Part shown: piece after piece, positions 16,813 to 24,242 of the stretch
Layout: every line of letters begins with the position of its first letter
Position numbering within the stretch: position 1 is the stretch's first letter
Source: a bacterium
Lineage (GTDB): Bacteria; Bacillota; Bacilli; Lactobacillales; Streptococcaceae
Reading direction: 5' to 3'
DNA length: 24,242 bases
Assembly (NCBI GenBank): GCA_905221235.1
Contig: CAJNCJ010000022.1
Span: 1-24,242 of the forward strand
Translations under genes and position numbers: made by a program
Notes under the pieces: model-generated
Databases searched by the model: none
What the model saw: the letters and a program-made list of their open reading frames with translations, nothing else
What the model was told of the DNA's origin: nothing

Positions 16813-17256
16813 ATGAAAAAACTAGTCTTTGTCTGTCTGGGAAATATTTGCCGCAGTCCTATGGCCGAGTTTGTTATGAAATCAATGACAGATAACTACG
16901 AAATCCAAAGTCGAGCAACTTCCTCTTGGGAACATGGCAATCCGATTCATAAGGGCACTCGGGGAATTTTTCAACAGTATGAGATTCCTTATGACAAGCA
17001 TAAGACATCGCTTCAGATTAGTAAGGAAGATTTTGAAGCCTTTGATTATATTATCGGAATGGACGCTTCAAATGTTTCTGACTTACGTCAGATGTGTCCA
17101 GAAGGCTTGCAATATAAGATTTATTCATTCGCATCTGAAAGTGTTCCAGATCCATGGTATACAGGAGATTTTGAGGAAACTTATCGGCGTGTTCAAGAGG
17201 GTTGTCAAGCTTGGTTAGAACGTTTAAAAAAGGAGAGTGAAGGTGGAAAATCTTAA
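16813..17256 (+). CDS. Low-molecular-weight protein tyrosine phosphatase
   Basis: 147 aa. The catalytic loop is at the N-terminus: VCLGNICRS, with nucleophile Cys8 and Arg14 (CX5R). The general-acid aspartate is in the VPDPWY motif near the C-terminus. The enzyme removes phosphate from protein tyrosines. In streptococci such enzymes are linked to signalling and sometimes capsule regulation; the substrate here is unknown. An AAAGGAAA site precedes the ATG. The end overlaps the MORN-repeat gene by 14 bases, indicating coupled translation. Confidence 0.92.
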   Translation: MKKLVFVCLGNICRSPMAEFVMKSMTDNYEIQSRATSSWEHGNPIHKGTRGIFQQYEIPYDKHKTSLQISKEDFEAFDYIIGMDASNVSDLRQMCPEGLQYKIYSFASESVPDPWYTGDFEETYRRVQEGCQAWLERLKKESEGGKS

Positions 17257-17653
17257 GAATTTTTACGAAAAGTATCGTGTCTATCTGACTCGTCCACGTT
17301 TAGAGATTTTGGCAGTAGTTACCATTGTTTTCTGTGCTGTACTCGTCTTTTTTCTAAATATTCCCGGAAAAGGTGTCTTAAAACTGGATAATGGAACGAT
17401 TGTTTATGACGGCAGTCTTGTTCGTGGTAAAATGAATGGTCAAGGCACCATCACCTTCCAAAATGGAGACCAGTATACTGGTGCTTTCAGCAATGGAGCC
17501 TTCAACGGAAAAGGTACCTTTCAATCCAAAGAAGGTTGGACCTACGAAGGTGATTTTGTAAATGGTCAAGCTGAAGGAAAAGGAAAACTAACAACAGAAC
17601 AAGAAGTCGTTTATGAAGGGACTTTTAAACAAGGCGTTTTTCAACAAAAATAA
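17243..17653 (+). CDS. Membrane-anchored MORN-repeat protein
   Basis: 136 aa from GTG at 17243. There is a short basic cytoplasmic start, one membrane segment (about 20-40, EILAVVTIVFCAVLVFFLNI), then three full and one partial MORN repeats: YDGSLVRGKMNGQGTITF, YTGAFSNGAFNGKGTF, YEGDFVNGQAEGKGKL and YEGTFKQGVF. MORN repeats are beta-hairpin units used for lipid or protein binding. An in-frame GTG at 17237 is only one base from the AAGGAG site, whereas 17243 is seven bases away, so the later start is chosen. It overlaps the phosphatase gene, so the two products may work together; no function is established. Confidence 0.85.
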   Translation: MENLKNFYEKYRVYLTRPRLEILAVVTIVFCAVLVFFLNIPGKGVLKLDNGTIVYDGSLVRGKMNGQGTITFQNGDQYTGAFSNGAFNGKGTFQSKEGWTYEGDFVNGQAEGKGKLTTEQEVVYEGTFKQGVFQQK

Positions 17654-17678
17654 AGCCTCCTGACATGGAGGTTTTTTT
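17653..17678 (+). terminator. Terminator after the MORN-repeat gene
   Basis: CCTCC (17656-17660) pairs with GGAGG (17667-17671) around TGACAT, followed by seven T. Confidence 0.85.
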
Positions 17679-17689
17679 ACAAAAAAACA

Positions 17690-17703
17690 AGAAAGCGCTT
17701 TCT
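17690..17703. promoter_or_regulatory. cre-like site upstream of adhE
   Basis: AGAAAGCGCTTTCT is a perfect 14-bp palindrome with the central CG-rich core of CcpA sites. It lies about 150 bp upstream of the adhE promoter. Confidence 0.65.
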
Positions 17704-17718
17704 ATATGTTTGTTAGGT

Positions 17719-17828
17719 TTGTGAAATAAAAAAATTTTTGTTGTTATTTCACAATCATCTGGTCAAAAGTTGATACTATAACGTATTTGAGAGTAATTTC
17801 ACAATATCGCAAAAATTCTTTGTGAAAT
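17719..17828. promoter_or_regulatory. Cluster of Rex half-sites upstream of adhE
   Basis: The nonamer TTGTGAAAT or its complement ATTTCACAA occurs four times: 17719-17727 (direct), 17746-17754 (inverted), 17796-17804 (inverted) and 17820-17828 (direct). Each is half of the 18-bp Rex consensus TTGTGAAATATTTCACAA. None of the four pairs in the compact 18-bp arrangement, so binding is likely weaker or cooperative. Confidence 0.6.
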
Positions 17829-17841
17829 GTTTATGAAACTG

Positions 17842-17870
17842 TTTACAAAACATAAAAAAAGAGTTATAAT
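17842..17870 (+). promoter_or_regulatory. adhE promoter
   Basis: TTTACA (17842-17847), a 17-bp spacer, and a perfect TATAAT (17865-17870). Confidence 0.8.
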
Positions 17871-17874
17871 AAAC

Positions 17875-17892
17875 TTGTGAAAAAATTAACAA
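17875..17892. promoter_or_regulatory. Rex operator at the adhE transcription start
   Basis: TTGTGAAAAAATTAACAA matches 15 of 18 positions of the Rex consensus and begins five bases after the -10 box, so bound Rex would block initiation. Rex is a repressor released by NADH, and adhE is a classic target because its product reoxidises NADH. Confidence 0.7.
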
Positions 17893-17925
17893 AGGATAAA
17901 ATCCTTAAAGGCTATGGAGGATAAT

Positions 17926-20577
17926 ATGGCTGATAAAAAAACAGTAACACCTGAGGAAAAACAACTTGCTGCTGAAAAGCATGTCGATGGTCTCGTGAAA
18001 AAAGCCTTGGTTGCGCTTGATGAGATGCGCAAGTTGAACCAAGAACAAGTTGACTATATTGTGGCAAAAGCTTCGGTTGCAGCACTTGACGCGCATGGTA
18101 TACTTGCACAACATGCAGTTGAAGAAACTGGTCGTGGGGTATTTGAAGATAAGGCAACGAAAAATCTATTTGCCTGTGAACATGTAGTGAACAATATGCG
18201 TGGAGTTAAAACAGTTGGAGTTATCGAAGATGATCCAATTACAGGCTTGACGAAGATTGCTGAACCTGTTGGTGTAATCTGTGGTGTCACTCCAACAACC
18301 AACCCAACTTCAACAGCGATTTTCAAATCATTGGTTGCTTTGAAAACACGTAATCCAATCGTGTTTGCTTTCCATCCATCAGCTCAAGAATCATCAGCTC
18401 ACGCAGCACAAATTGTTCGTGATGCCGCTATCGCAGCTGGAGCACCTGAAAACTGTGTTCAATGGATTACAGAGCCATCTATGGAAGCAACTGGAGCACT
18501 TATGAACCACGAAGGTGTTGCGACTATCCTTGCAACTGGTGGTAATGCCATGGTTAAAGCGGCATATTCATGTGGGAAGCCAGCTCTTGGGGTAGGTGCC
18601 GGGAACGTTCCTGCCTATGTAGAAAAATCTGCTGACCTTCGTCAAGCTGCTCATGACATCGTGATGTCTAAATCATTTGATAATGGGATGGTCTGTGCAT
18701 CAGAACAAGCGGTTATCATTGATAAAGAAGTGTATGATGAATTTGTAGAAGAATTCAAATCATACCACACTTACTTTGTAAACAAAAAAGAAAAAGCACT
18801 TCTTGAAGAATTCTGTTTTGGTGTGAAAGCAAACAGCAAAAACTGTGCTGGTGCTAAACTAAATGCAAACATTGTTGGTAAACCAGCAGCATGGATTGCA
18901 GAACAAGCGGGATTCAGCGTTCCAGAAGGAACAAACATCTTGGCGGCAGAATGTGAGGAAGTAGGGCCAAAAGAACCACTGACTCGTGAAAAATTGTCAC
19001 CAGTAATCGCTGTATTGAAAGCTGAAGATACAGAAGATGGTCTTACAAAAGCTCGTCAAATGGTTGAGTTTAACGGACTTGGTCACTCAGCAGCTATCCA
19101 TACAAAAGATGAAGCTCTTGCTAAACGCTTTGGTACAGAAATCAAAGCTATGCGTATTATCTGGAACTCTCCATCTACTTTCGGTGGTATCGGTGACGTT
19201 TACAATGCTTTCATCCCATCATTGACACTTGGATGTGGTTCATACGGACGCAACTCTGTTGGGGATAACGTGAGCGCTATTAACCTCCTAAACATCAAGA
19301 AAGTAGGGAAACGTAGAAATAATATGCAATGGTTTAAAGTTCCTTCAAAAATTTACTTCGAACGTAATTCTATCCAATACCTTCAAACATGTGAAGATAT
19401 TGAACGCGTTATGATCGTTACGGACAAATCAATCGAAAAACTCGGTTTCGTTCAACGTGTTATCGATCAATTGAACGCACGTAGCAACCGTGTAACTGTC
19501 CAAGTCTTCTCAGATGTTGAGCCAGATCCAGACATCACAACTGTAGAACGTGGTACTGAGGTGATGAAAGCATTTGAACCAGATACAATCATTGCTCTTG
19601 GTGGAGGTTCACCAATGGATGCGGCTAAAGTTATGTGGCTCTTCTACGAACAACCAGAAGTCGACTTCCGTGATTTGGTTCAAAAATTCATGGATATCCG
19701 TAAACGTGCCTTCCGCTTCCCATCACTTGGTAAGAAAGCGAAGTATATCGGTATCCCAACAACTTCTGGTACAGGTTCAGAAGTAACACCATTTGCCGTT
19801 ATCTCTGATAAGAAAAACAACCGCAAATATCCATTGGCTGACTACTCATTGACACCAACTATTGCGATTGTTGACCCTGCTTTGGTTGAATCAGTTCCAG
19901 ATTTCATTACTGCTGACACAGGTATGGATGTCTTGACTCATGCGACTGAAGCCTACACTTCAAACTTCGCTAACGACTACACAGATGGTATCGCCCTTCA
20001 ATCAATCAAACTTGTCTTTGAATGGTTGGAAAAATCTGTTAAGACTGCTGATTCAGAAGCACGTGAAAAAATGCATAATGCTTCTACAATGGCAGGTATG
20101 GCCTTCGCCAATGCCTTCCTTGGTATGAGCCACTCAATGGCCCACAAGATCGGTGCGGTTCACCATACTGTTCACGGACGTACAAACGCTATCTTGCTTC
20201 CATACGTTATCCGTTACAACGGAACTCGTCCATCTAAGACTACTACTTGGCCTAAATACAACTACTGGAAAGCTGATGAGAAATTCCAAGATATTGCTAG
20301 AATGCTTGGTTTACCTCACTCAACTCCAGAAGAAGCGGTTGAAGCTTATGCCAAAGCTGTTTACGAACTTGGTGTTGCAGTAGGTATCAAGATGAACTTC
20401 AAGGATCAAGGAATTGATGAAAAAGCTTGGAAAGACAGCTTGCATGAAATTGCCTTGCTTGCTTATGAAGACCAATGTTCTCCTGCAAATCCACGCTTGC
20501 CAATGGTAGCTGATATGGAAGAAATCATGGCAGATGCTTACTATGGCTATGCAGAACGTCCAGGACGTCGTAAATAA
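17926..20577 (+). CDS. adhE: Bifunctional acetaldehyde-CoA/alcohol dehydrogenase
   Basis: 883 aa, full length. Residues about 1-440 form the CoA-acylating aldehyde dehydrogenase with catalytic Cys257 (NGMVCASEQ). A linker (KKVGKRRNN) leads to the iron-dependent alcohol dehydrogenase, with the cofactor region GGGSPMDAAKV, TTSGTGSEVTPF and iron ligands in DTGMDVLTHATEAY and HSMAHKIGAVHHTVHGRTNA. Together they reduce acetyl-CoA to ethanol and regenerate two NAD+; the family forms long filaments (spirosomes). ATG 17926 is chosen because GGAGGA (17916-17921) precedes it; the in-frame ATG at 17914 lies within that ribosome site. It has its own promoter with Rex-like and cre-like sites, and a terminator follows. 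Confidence 0.96.
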   Translation: MADKKTVTPEEKQLAAEKHVDGLVKKALVALDEMRKLNQEQVDYIVAKASVAALDAHGILAQHAVEETGRGVFEDKATKNLFACEHVVNNMRGVKTVGVIEDDPITGLTKIAEPVGVICGVTPTTNPTSTAIFKSLVALKTRNPIVFAFHPSAQESSAHAAQIVRDAAIAAGAPENCVQWITEPSMEATGALMNHEGVATILATGGNAMVKAAYSCGKPALGVGAGNVPAYVEKSADLRQAAHDIVMSKSFDNGMVCASEQAVIIDKEVYDEFVEEFKSYHTYFVNKKEKALLEEFCFGVKANSKNCAGAKLNANIVGKPAAWIAEQAGFSVPEGTNILAAECEEVGPKEPLTREKLSPVIAVLKAEDTEDGLTKARQMVEFNGLGHSAAIHTKDEALAKRFGTEIKAMRIIWNSPSTFGGIGDVYNAFIPSLTLGCGSYGRNSVGDNVSAINLLNIKKVGKRRNNMQWFKVPSKIYFERNSIQYLQTCEDIERVMIVTDKSIEKLGFVQRVIDQLNARSNRVTVQVFSDVEPDPDITTVERGTEVMKAFEPDTIIALGGGSPMDAAKVMWLFYEQPEVDFRDLVQKFMDIRKRAFRFPSLGKKAKYIGIPTTSGTGSEVTPFAVISDKKNNRKYPLADYSLTPTIAIVDPALVESVPDFITADTGMDVLTHATEAYTSNFANDYTDGIALQSIKLVFEWLEKSVKTADSEAREKMHNASTMAGMAFANAFLGMSHSMAHKIGAVHHTVHGRTNAILLPYVIRYNGTRPSKTTTWPKYNYWKADEKFQDIARMLGLPHSTPEEAVEAYAKAVYELGVAVGIKMNFKDQGIDEKAWKDSLHEIALLAYEDQCSPANPRLPMVADMEEIMADAYYGYAERPGRRK

Positions 20578-20590
20578 TCGTTTATCAGCC

Positions 20591-20620
20591 TAGAGGCAGG
20601 AATTTCCTGTCTCTTTTTTG
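20591..20620 (+). terminator. adhE terminator
   Basis: AGAGGCAGG (20592-20600) pairs with CCTGTCTCT (20606-20614), followed by a T run to 20619. Confidence 0.85.
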
Positions 20621-20654
20621 TGAAACTGGAGTATTGAGAATAGTTTTAAGTTTT

Positions 20655-21408
20655 CTATTTTCGTTTTTTATCAAATACTTTATCATCAAATTGTTCAGCT
20701 AGTATAGTTGCTGAGTGATAAAGTTCCTTTGCTTTATTTTTATCATTTTCAAAATAAAGATAGCACTTAGCTTCAAATACTGAAATTCCAGGTTTATAGA
20801 CTTGCAACATTGTTACTGATAAAATTTCATTCATCTTTTTTACTAGAAATATCATATGCTTATAGTCATTATGAACAACATAAACACCCGCTATGGCACA
20901 AAGAACTGATAGTAGCTCTACATTATACATTTCATCACTAACTAATTGCTGTTTCAACAACTTAATCCGAAAATCATCTAATGCTCTCTTCTATAAATCA
21001 AGTCTTGACATTGCATAGCAAAATAATCAATTAATAGTAAATCATTGAATGTGTAAACTTGCTTTAGTGTTACTTGCTTAAAATAATCATCAAAAATATC
21101 TTCAGCGAAACTACCTGTCCCTGTTCTTATCAAGTCTAATATTCTTTCAATCAAGTCTAGACTCAGCAACTCTTCCTCAGGAAGAGCTAGTTCTTTATTT
21201 TCAAGAAAAGTATCTATCGGAACTTCTAATCGCTTAGATAAATATTGTAACTTAGTAATTGTTGGCAAGGATTGCCCAAGCTCAGTACGCATCAGCTGTT
21301 TGATTATTAAGTCAGCTTCTGTCCACAGACCTCTTCTCTCATCAATTTGTGACGTTCACGTTCCTGTCTTACTCTATGACCAATTTCAGTTTTAATATCT
21401 GTTGTCAT
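20655..21408 (-). pseudogene. Frameshifted Rgg/PlcR-like HTH-TPR transcriptional regulator
   Basis: Three minus-strand fragments in different frames read as one protein of about 250 codons. Fragment 1 starts at ATG 21408 behind AGAGGT and encodes MTTDIKTEIGHRVRQERERH, the start of an HTH domain. It stops at 21307, but a one-base loss near 21324 restores the frame as TEADLIIKQLMRTELGQSLP. Fragment 2 runs to a stop at 20978. A second one-base net shift at about 20980-20990 restores RALDDFRIKLLKQQL, which continues to 20655 through TPR-like helices. Such regulators normally sense short peptides. Two independent breaks make it non-functional unless they are sequencing errors. No small peptide gene is evident next to it. 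Confidence 0.75.
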
Positions 21409-21465
21409 TCTTACCTCTTAACCACAATTCATAAATTAACATACTTTTAATTCTTCGGCTAAAAA

Positions 21466-22026
21466 TTAACAATAATTCTTTTTCAAATCCGTCATATTAT
21501 TTTCTAAAACTTGGATGTCTTGGCTGACTTTGAGAATGACAATGCTGCCTTGAATACTGGAGATGACTTGACGGGCCTGCAACTGCGCCCGCTCTTCTGA
21601 CCAGTCAGCATGCAGGTCTTGCAAGAGGCTGGCTAACTTCTCTGTCCATTGGGTCATAAAATCATTGAGAGGACAGCGGAAGTTCTCATCTTCTGTGGAC
21701 AATTCCACAATCAGATTACCAATTGGGCAACCATAAAAGACCGTCTGACTTTCATGAAATTGATAAACCCAGTCAATCATATCCGAAAACTTGTCACTGT
21801 CAGACTTGTCTGCTTCAAAAATATCTTCAAAAAGCTCTTTTCGCCAATTTGCTAAAATATCTTGAATGACCGTCAAACCAATTTCCTTCTTAGATGTGAA
21901 ATAATAATAAAGCTGCCCCTTGCCAACATCAGCTGCCTCCATGATGTCACTGATGGAGGTGGCCACATAACCCTTCTGATAAATCAATTCCTCAGCACTT
22001 TGTAAAATACGCTCTTTAACGCTCAT
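21466..22026 (-). CDS. TetR/AcrR-family transcriptional repressor
   Basis: 186 aa. The N-terminal helix-turn-helix is typical: ERILQSAEELIYQKGYVATSISDIMEAADVGKGQLYYYFTSKKEIG (about 4-50). The rest is the helical ligand-binding and dimer domain. The ATG at 22026 follows AGAGGTGA; the frame stays open to 22104, but that extension covers the promoter and is rejected. It is divergent from the cysteine hydrolase gene, the usual arrangement for a TetR regulator and its target. The inducer is unknown. No clear terminator is visible after it on the minus strand before the Rgg-like pseudogene. Confidence 0.9.
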   Translation of the reverse strand: MSVKERILQSAEELIYQKGYVATSISDIMEAADVGKGQLYYYFTSKKEIGLTVIQDILANWRKELFEDIFEADKSDSDKFSDMIDWVYQFHESQTVFYGCPIGNLIVELSTEDENFRCPLNDFMTQWTEKLASLLQDLHADWSEERAQLQARQVISSIQGSIVILKVSQDIQVLENNMTDLKKNYC

Positions 22027-22048
22027 CTGCTCACCTCTCTTTTTTCCT

Positions 22049-22077
22049 ATTATAGCAGATTCAGAGTCTGAGACCAA
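22049..22077 (-). promoter_or_regulatory. tetR promoter with internal palindrome
   Basis: On the minus strand an extended -10 TGCTATAAT has TATAAT at 22054-22049. A weak -35, TTGGTC, lies at 22077-22072 with a 17-bp spacer. The spacer holds a perfect palindrome TCAGAGTCTGA (22061-22071), a candidate autoregulatory site. Confidence 0.6.
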
Positions 22078-22141
22078 ACCATTGAAATCACCTCCTTTTG
22101 CCACTGTTTTATCATTAAAATTTTTGTTCTGAGCAAATTGA

Positions 22142-22170
22142 TTTACAAATTCAATTCTAGATGTTATTAT
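22142..22170 (+). promoter_or_regulatory. Promoter of the cysteine hydrolase gene
   Basis: TTTACA (22142-22147), a 17-bp spacer, and TATTAT (22165-22170) preceded by TGT (extended -10). An overlapping TATAAT at 22168-22173 is an alternative. Confidence 0.6.
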
Positions 22171-22176
22171 AATTGT

Positions 22177-22186
22177 ACCGAACGGT
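22177..22186. promoter_or_regulatory. Candidate TetR-type operator
   Basis: ACCGAACGGT is a dyad (ACCG-2-CGGT) lying at the expected transcription start of the hydrolase promoter. A GC-rich ACCG/CGGT dyad in an AT-rich spacer suits a TetR-family operator. Confidence 0.55.
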
Positions 22187-22279
22187 CAGTATGTAACTAA
22201 AACTACCATTTGGAAAATCATCAAACTAACAGTCTAAATTCCTATTGGCTGTTAATCAAATCATATTAGGAGGAACCTC

Positions 22280-22903
22280 ATGTTCAATCAGAAAAATGTC
22301 GCATTTGTTATCACAGACCCGCAAGTTGAATTCTTAAAATCTACTGGTAAAGGATTCGGAGCAACTAAAGATGTTCTTGAAAAAGTTAATACTATTGAAA
22401 ATCTGACAAAGCTTTTCGCTCTTGCTAAAGAGCGTGGCTACAAGCGTTTTATCTCACCGCACTACTTCTATCCACACGATCACAAGTGGCAATTTAAAGC
22501 TGCTGGTGAAACGATGATGATTGAAAACGAAATGTTTTGGCGTGATAGCCAGTATTCAGCAATTCCAGAAGGCTCTGGAGCAGATATGATTGAAGAGATT
22601 AAACCATTTTTGGATGAAGATACTATTGTTGTCAACGGACATAAAATCTTTGGCCCAGAAAGCAACGACCTTAACCTTCAACTCCGCAAAAATGGTATCG
22701 ACACCGTCATCTTGGCTGGTATGAATGCTAATCTCTGCGTGGATTCACACATGCGTGAACTCATAGAATTAGGCTACAATGTCATTGTTGTTAACGATGC
22801 TGTCGGTGCTCCAGGTGAAGAAGCCTACCAAGCTGCACTGACAAACTACGGCTACATTGCCAACCAAGTTTTGACAACTGAGGAAGTTATCGCTCAACTT
22901 TAG
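22280..22903 (+). CDS. Isochorismatase-like cysteine hydrolase
   Basis: 207 aa, single domain. The family triad is visible: D13 in VITDPQVEF, K122 in VNGHKIFGP and nucleophile C153 in AGMNANLCVDSHMRE. These enzymes hydrolyse small amides or related bonds (nicotinamide, N-carbamoyl compounds, isochorismate). The substrate cannot be read from the sequence; isochorismatase activity itself is unlikely because no siderophore genes are nearby. AGGAGGAA (22268-22275) precedes the ATG. It is alone in its transcription unit, divergent from a TetR regulator with a candidate operator at its promoter, so it may respond to a toxic or signalling small molecule. No clear terminator is seen downstream. Confidence 0.88.
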   Translation: MFNQKNVAFVITDPQVEFLKSTGKGFGATKDVLEKVNTIENLTKLFALAKERGYKRFISPHYFYPHDHKWQFKAAGETMMIENEMFWRDSQYSAIPEGSGADMIEEIKPFLDEDTIVVNGHKIFGPESNDLNLQLRKNGIDTVILAGMNANLCVDSHMRELIELGYNVIVVNDAVGAPGEEAYQAALTNYGYIANQVLTTEEVIAQL

Positions 22904-23010
22904 AAAAAGGAAAGTTGTAAATGACTATGTAGACAAAGAAAGACAGCGGTATAGGCTTTCAAAGGAGAAAGGGAAATAAGCGAGATATAGACAAAAAACA
23001 ATGCCCGTAC

Positions 23011-23039
23011 TTGCAATTAAACTTAAATAGTTATATAAT
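23011..23039 (+). promoter_or_regulatory. gapA promoter
   Basis: TTGCAA (23011-23016), a 17-bp spacer, and TATAAT (23034-23039), leaving an untranslated leader of about 80 bases. Confidence 0.8.
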
Positions 23040-23125
23040 AGGTTTGTTGAAAGGTGATTTGTAGTGATTCAAGTTACTCTTTTCACAATAAAAATTTCAT
23101 GATTTTCATAAGGAGGAAATCACTA

Positions 23126-24136
23126 ATGGTAGTTAAAGTTGGTATTAACGGTTTCGGACGTATCGGTCGTCTTGCTTTCCGTCGTATCCAAAACGTAGAA
23201 GGTGTTGAAGTTACTCGTATCAACGACCTTACAGATCCAGTTATGCTTGCACACTTGTTGAAATACGACACAACTCAAGGTCGTTTCGACGGTACTGTTG
23301 AAGTTAGAGAAGGTGGATTTGAAGTTAACGGTAAATTCATCAAAGTTTCTGCTGAACGTGATCCAGAACAAATCGACTGGGCTAACGACGGTGTAGAAAT
23401 CGTTCTTGAAGCTACTGGTTTCTTTGCTAAGAAAGCAGCTGCTGAAAAACACTTGCACGCTGGTGGAGCTAAAAAAGTTGTTATCACTGCTCCTGGTGGA
23501 AACGACGTTAAAACAGTTGTATTCAACACTAACCACGACGTTCTTGACGGTACTGAAACAGTTATCTCAGGTGCTTCATGTACTACAAACTGCTTGGCTC
23601 CAATGGCTAAAGCTCTTCAAGATAACTTTGGTGTTGTAGAAGGATTGATGACTACTATCCACGCTTACACTGGTGACCAAATGATCCTTGACGGACCACA
23701 CCGTGGTGGTGACCTTCGCCGTGCTCGCGCTGGTGCTGCAAACATCGTTCCTAACTCAACTGGTGCTGCAAAAGCTATCGGTCTTGTAATCCCAGAATTG
23801 AACGGTAAACTTGACGGATCTGCACAACGCGTTCCAACTCCAACTGGATCAGTTACTGAATTGGTAGCAGTTCTTGAAAAGAACGTTACTGTTGATGAAG
23901 TGAACGCAGCTATGAAAGCAGCTTCAAACGAATCATACGGTTACACAGAAGATCCAATCGTATCTTCAGATATCGTAGGTATGTCTTACGGTTCATTGTT
24001 TGACGCAACTCAAACTAAAGTTCTTGACGTTGACGGTAAACAATTGGTTAAAGTTGTATCATGGTACGACAACGAAATGTCATACACTGCACAACTTGTT
24101 CGTACTCTTGAATACTTCGCAAAAATCGCTAAATAA
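23126..24136 (+). CDS. gapA: Glyceraldehyde-3-phosphate dehydrogenase, glycolytic
   Basis: 336 aa. It oxidises glyceraldehyde-3-phosphate with NAD+ and phosphate in glycolysis; streptococcal GapA is also found on the cell surface, where it binds plasmin(ogen). The NAD-binding start is [11 protein letters not shown], the catalytic Cys152 lies in SGASCTTNC and the base His179 in TTIHAYT. ATG 23126 follows AAGGAGGAA; the frame extends upstream to 23054, but that part has no ribosome site and does not fit the family start. Codon use is strongly biased (many GTT, GCT, AAC, CGT), as expected for a highly expressed gene. Confidence 0.98.
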   Translation: MVVKVGINGFGRIGRLAFRRIQNVEGVEVTRINDLTDPVMLAHLLKYDTTQGRFDGTVEVREGGFEVNGKFIKVSAERDPEQIDWANDGVEIVLEATGFFAKKAAAEKHLHAGGAKKVVITAPGGNDVKTVVFNTNHDVLDGTETVISGASCTTNCLAPMAKALQDNFGVVEGLMTTIHAYTGDQMILDGPHRGGDLRRARAGAANIVPNSTGAAKAIGLVIPELNGKLDGSAQRVPTPTGSVTELVAVLEKNVTVDEVNAAMKAASNESYGYTEDPIVSSDIVGMSYGSLFDATQTKVLDVDGKQLVKVVSWYDNEMSYTAQLVRTLEYFAKIAK

Positions 24137-24182
24137 TTCATGAGTCGATAAAAAGAGCCTGGGACAATAGTCTCTTGTCTCC

Positions 24183-24215
24183 AAAAAAAGCAACGGATTT
24201 GCCGTTGCTTTTTTG
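24183..24215 (+). terminator. gapA terminator
   Basis: AAAAAAGCAACGG (about 24184-24196) pairs with CCGTTGCTTTTTT (24202-24214) around a 5-base loop. It works in both directions. A weaker hairpin, GGGACAA with TTGTCTC (24161-24181), precedes it. Confidence 0.9.
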
Positions 24216-24242
24216 CATGGTTGCGATAGTCTTGGTAAAATA

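Noticed and set aside
20655..21292. Two separate small regulatory genes on the minus strand
   Set aside because: They continue one another across frame changes as a single Rgg/PlcR-like protein, and the second fragment has no independent ribosome site.
22027..22104. 26-residue N-terminal extension of the TetR protein
   Set aside because: It covers the tetR promoter, and the ribosome site and family start support ATG 22026.
23054..23125. 24-residue N-terminal extension of GapA
   Set aside because: The family starts at [14 protein letters not shown], which has a strong AAGGAGG site at 23126.

Overview
The window is low-GC Firmicute DNA. Protein sequences, gene order and promoter style (extended -10 boxes, AGGAGG ribosome sites) point to a Streptococcus of the Mitis group (mitis/oralis/infantis-like). 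It resembles the S. pneumoniae region running from acetate kinase through the ula ascorbate genes to adhE, but is probably not S. pneumoniae itself: a serine-rich LPXTG protein lies at the left edge and the adhE-gapA interval differs from what I remember of pneumococcus. The species call is inference from memory, not from a search.

Layout. 1-852: 3' end of a cell-wall-anchored serine-rich repeat protein, then a strong hairpin and about 330 bp without a gene. 1308-3502: a YtxK-like methyltransferase and ackA. 3652-5829: rnpA-yidC-jag (RNase P protein, membrane insertase, RNA-binding regulator). 5880-6503: a conserved hypothetical gene. 6634-11216: ulaABCDEF, which imports and phosphorylates L-ascorbate and converts it to D-xylulose-5-phosphate. 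11383-13056: ulaR, a PRD-containing regulator. 13168-14259: ulaG, the lactonase that opens ascorbate-6-phosphate. 14373-16349: transketolase, which can use the xylulose-5-phosphate. 16467-17653: yajC, a low-molecular-weight tyrosine phosphatase and a membrane MORN-repeat protein. 17926-20577: adhE behind a promoter with Rex-like and cre-like sites. 20655-21408 (minus): a frameshifted Rgg/PlcR-like regulator. 21466-22026 (minus): a TetR-family repressor divergent from a cysteine hydrolase (22280-22903). 23126-24136: glycolytic gapA, followed by a terminator.

Theme. Most of the window is central carbon metabolism with its local regulation: ascorbate catabolism feeding the pentose phosphate pathway, acetate and ethanol formation, and glycolysis. 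The clearest non-coding signal is a 45-bp element repeated without gaps before ulaA and before ulaG (34/45 identical), with the -10 box starting exactly 63 bp downstream of the element start in both copies. It is very probably the UlaR operator. I found no CRISPR array, tRNA, rRNA or intact insertion sequence, and nothing that I would call a new defence or mobile system.
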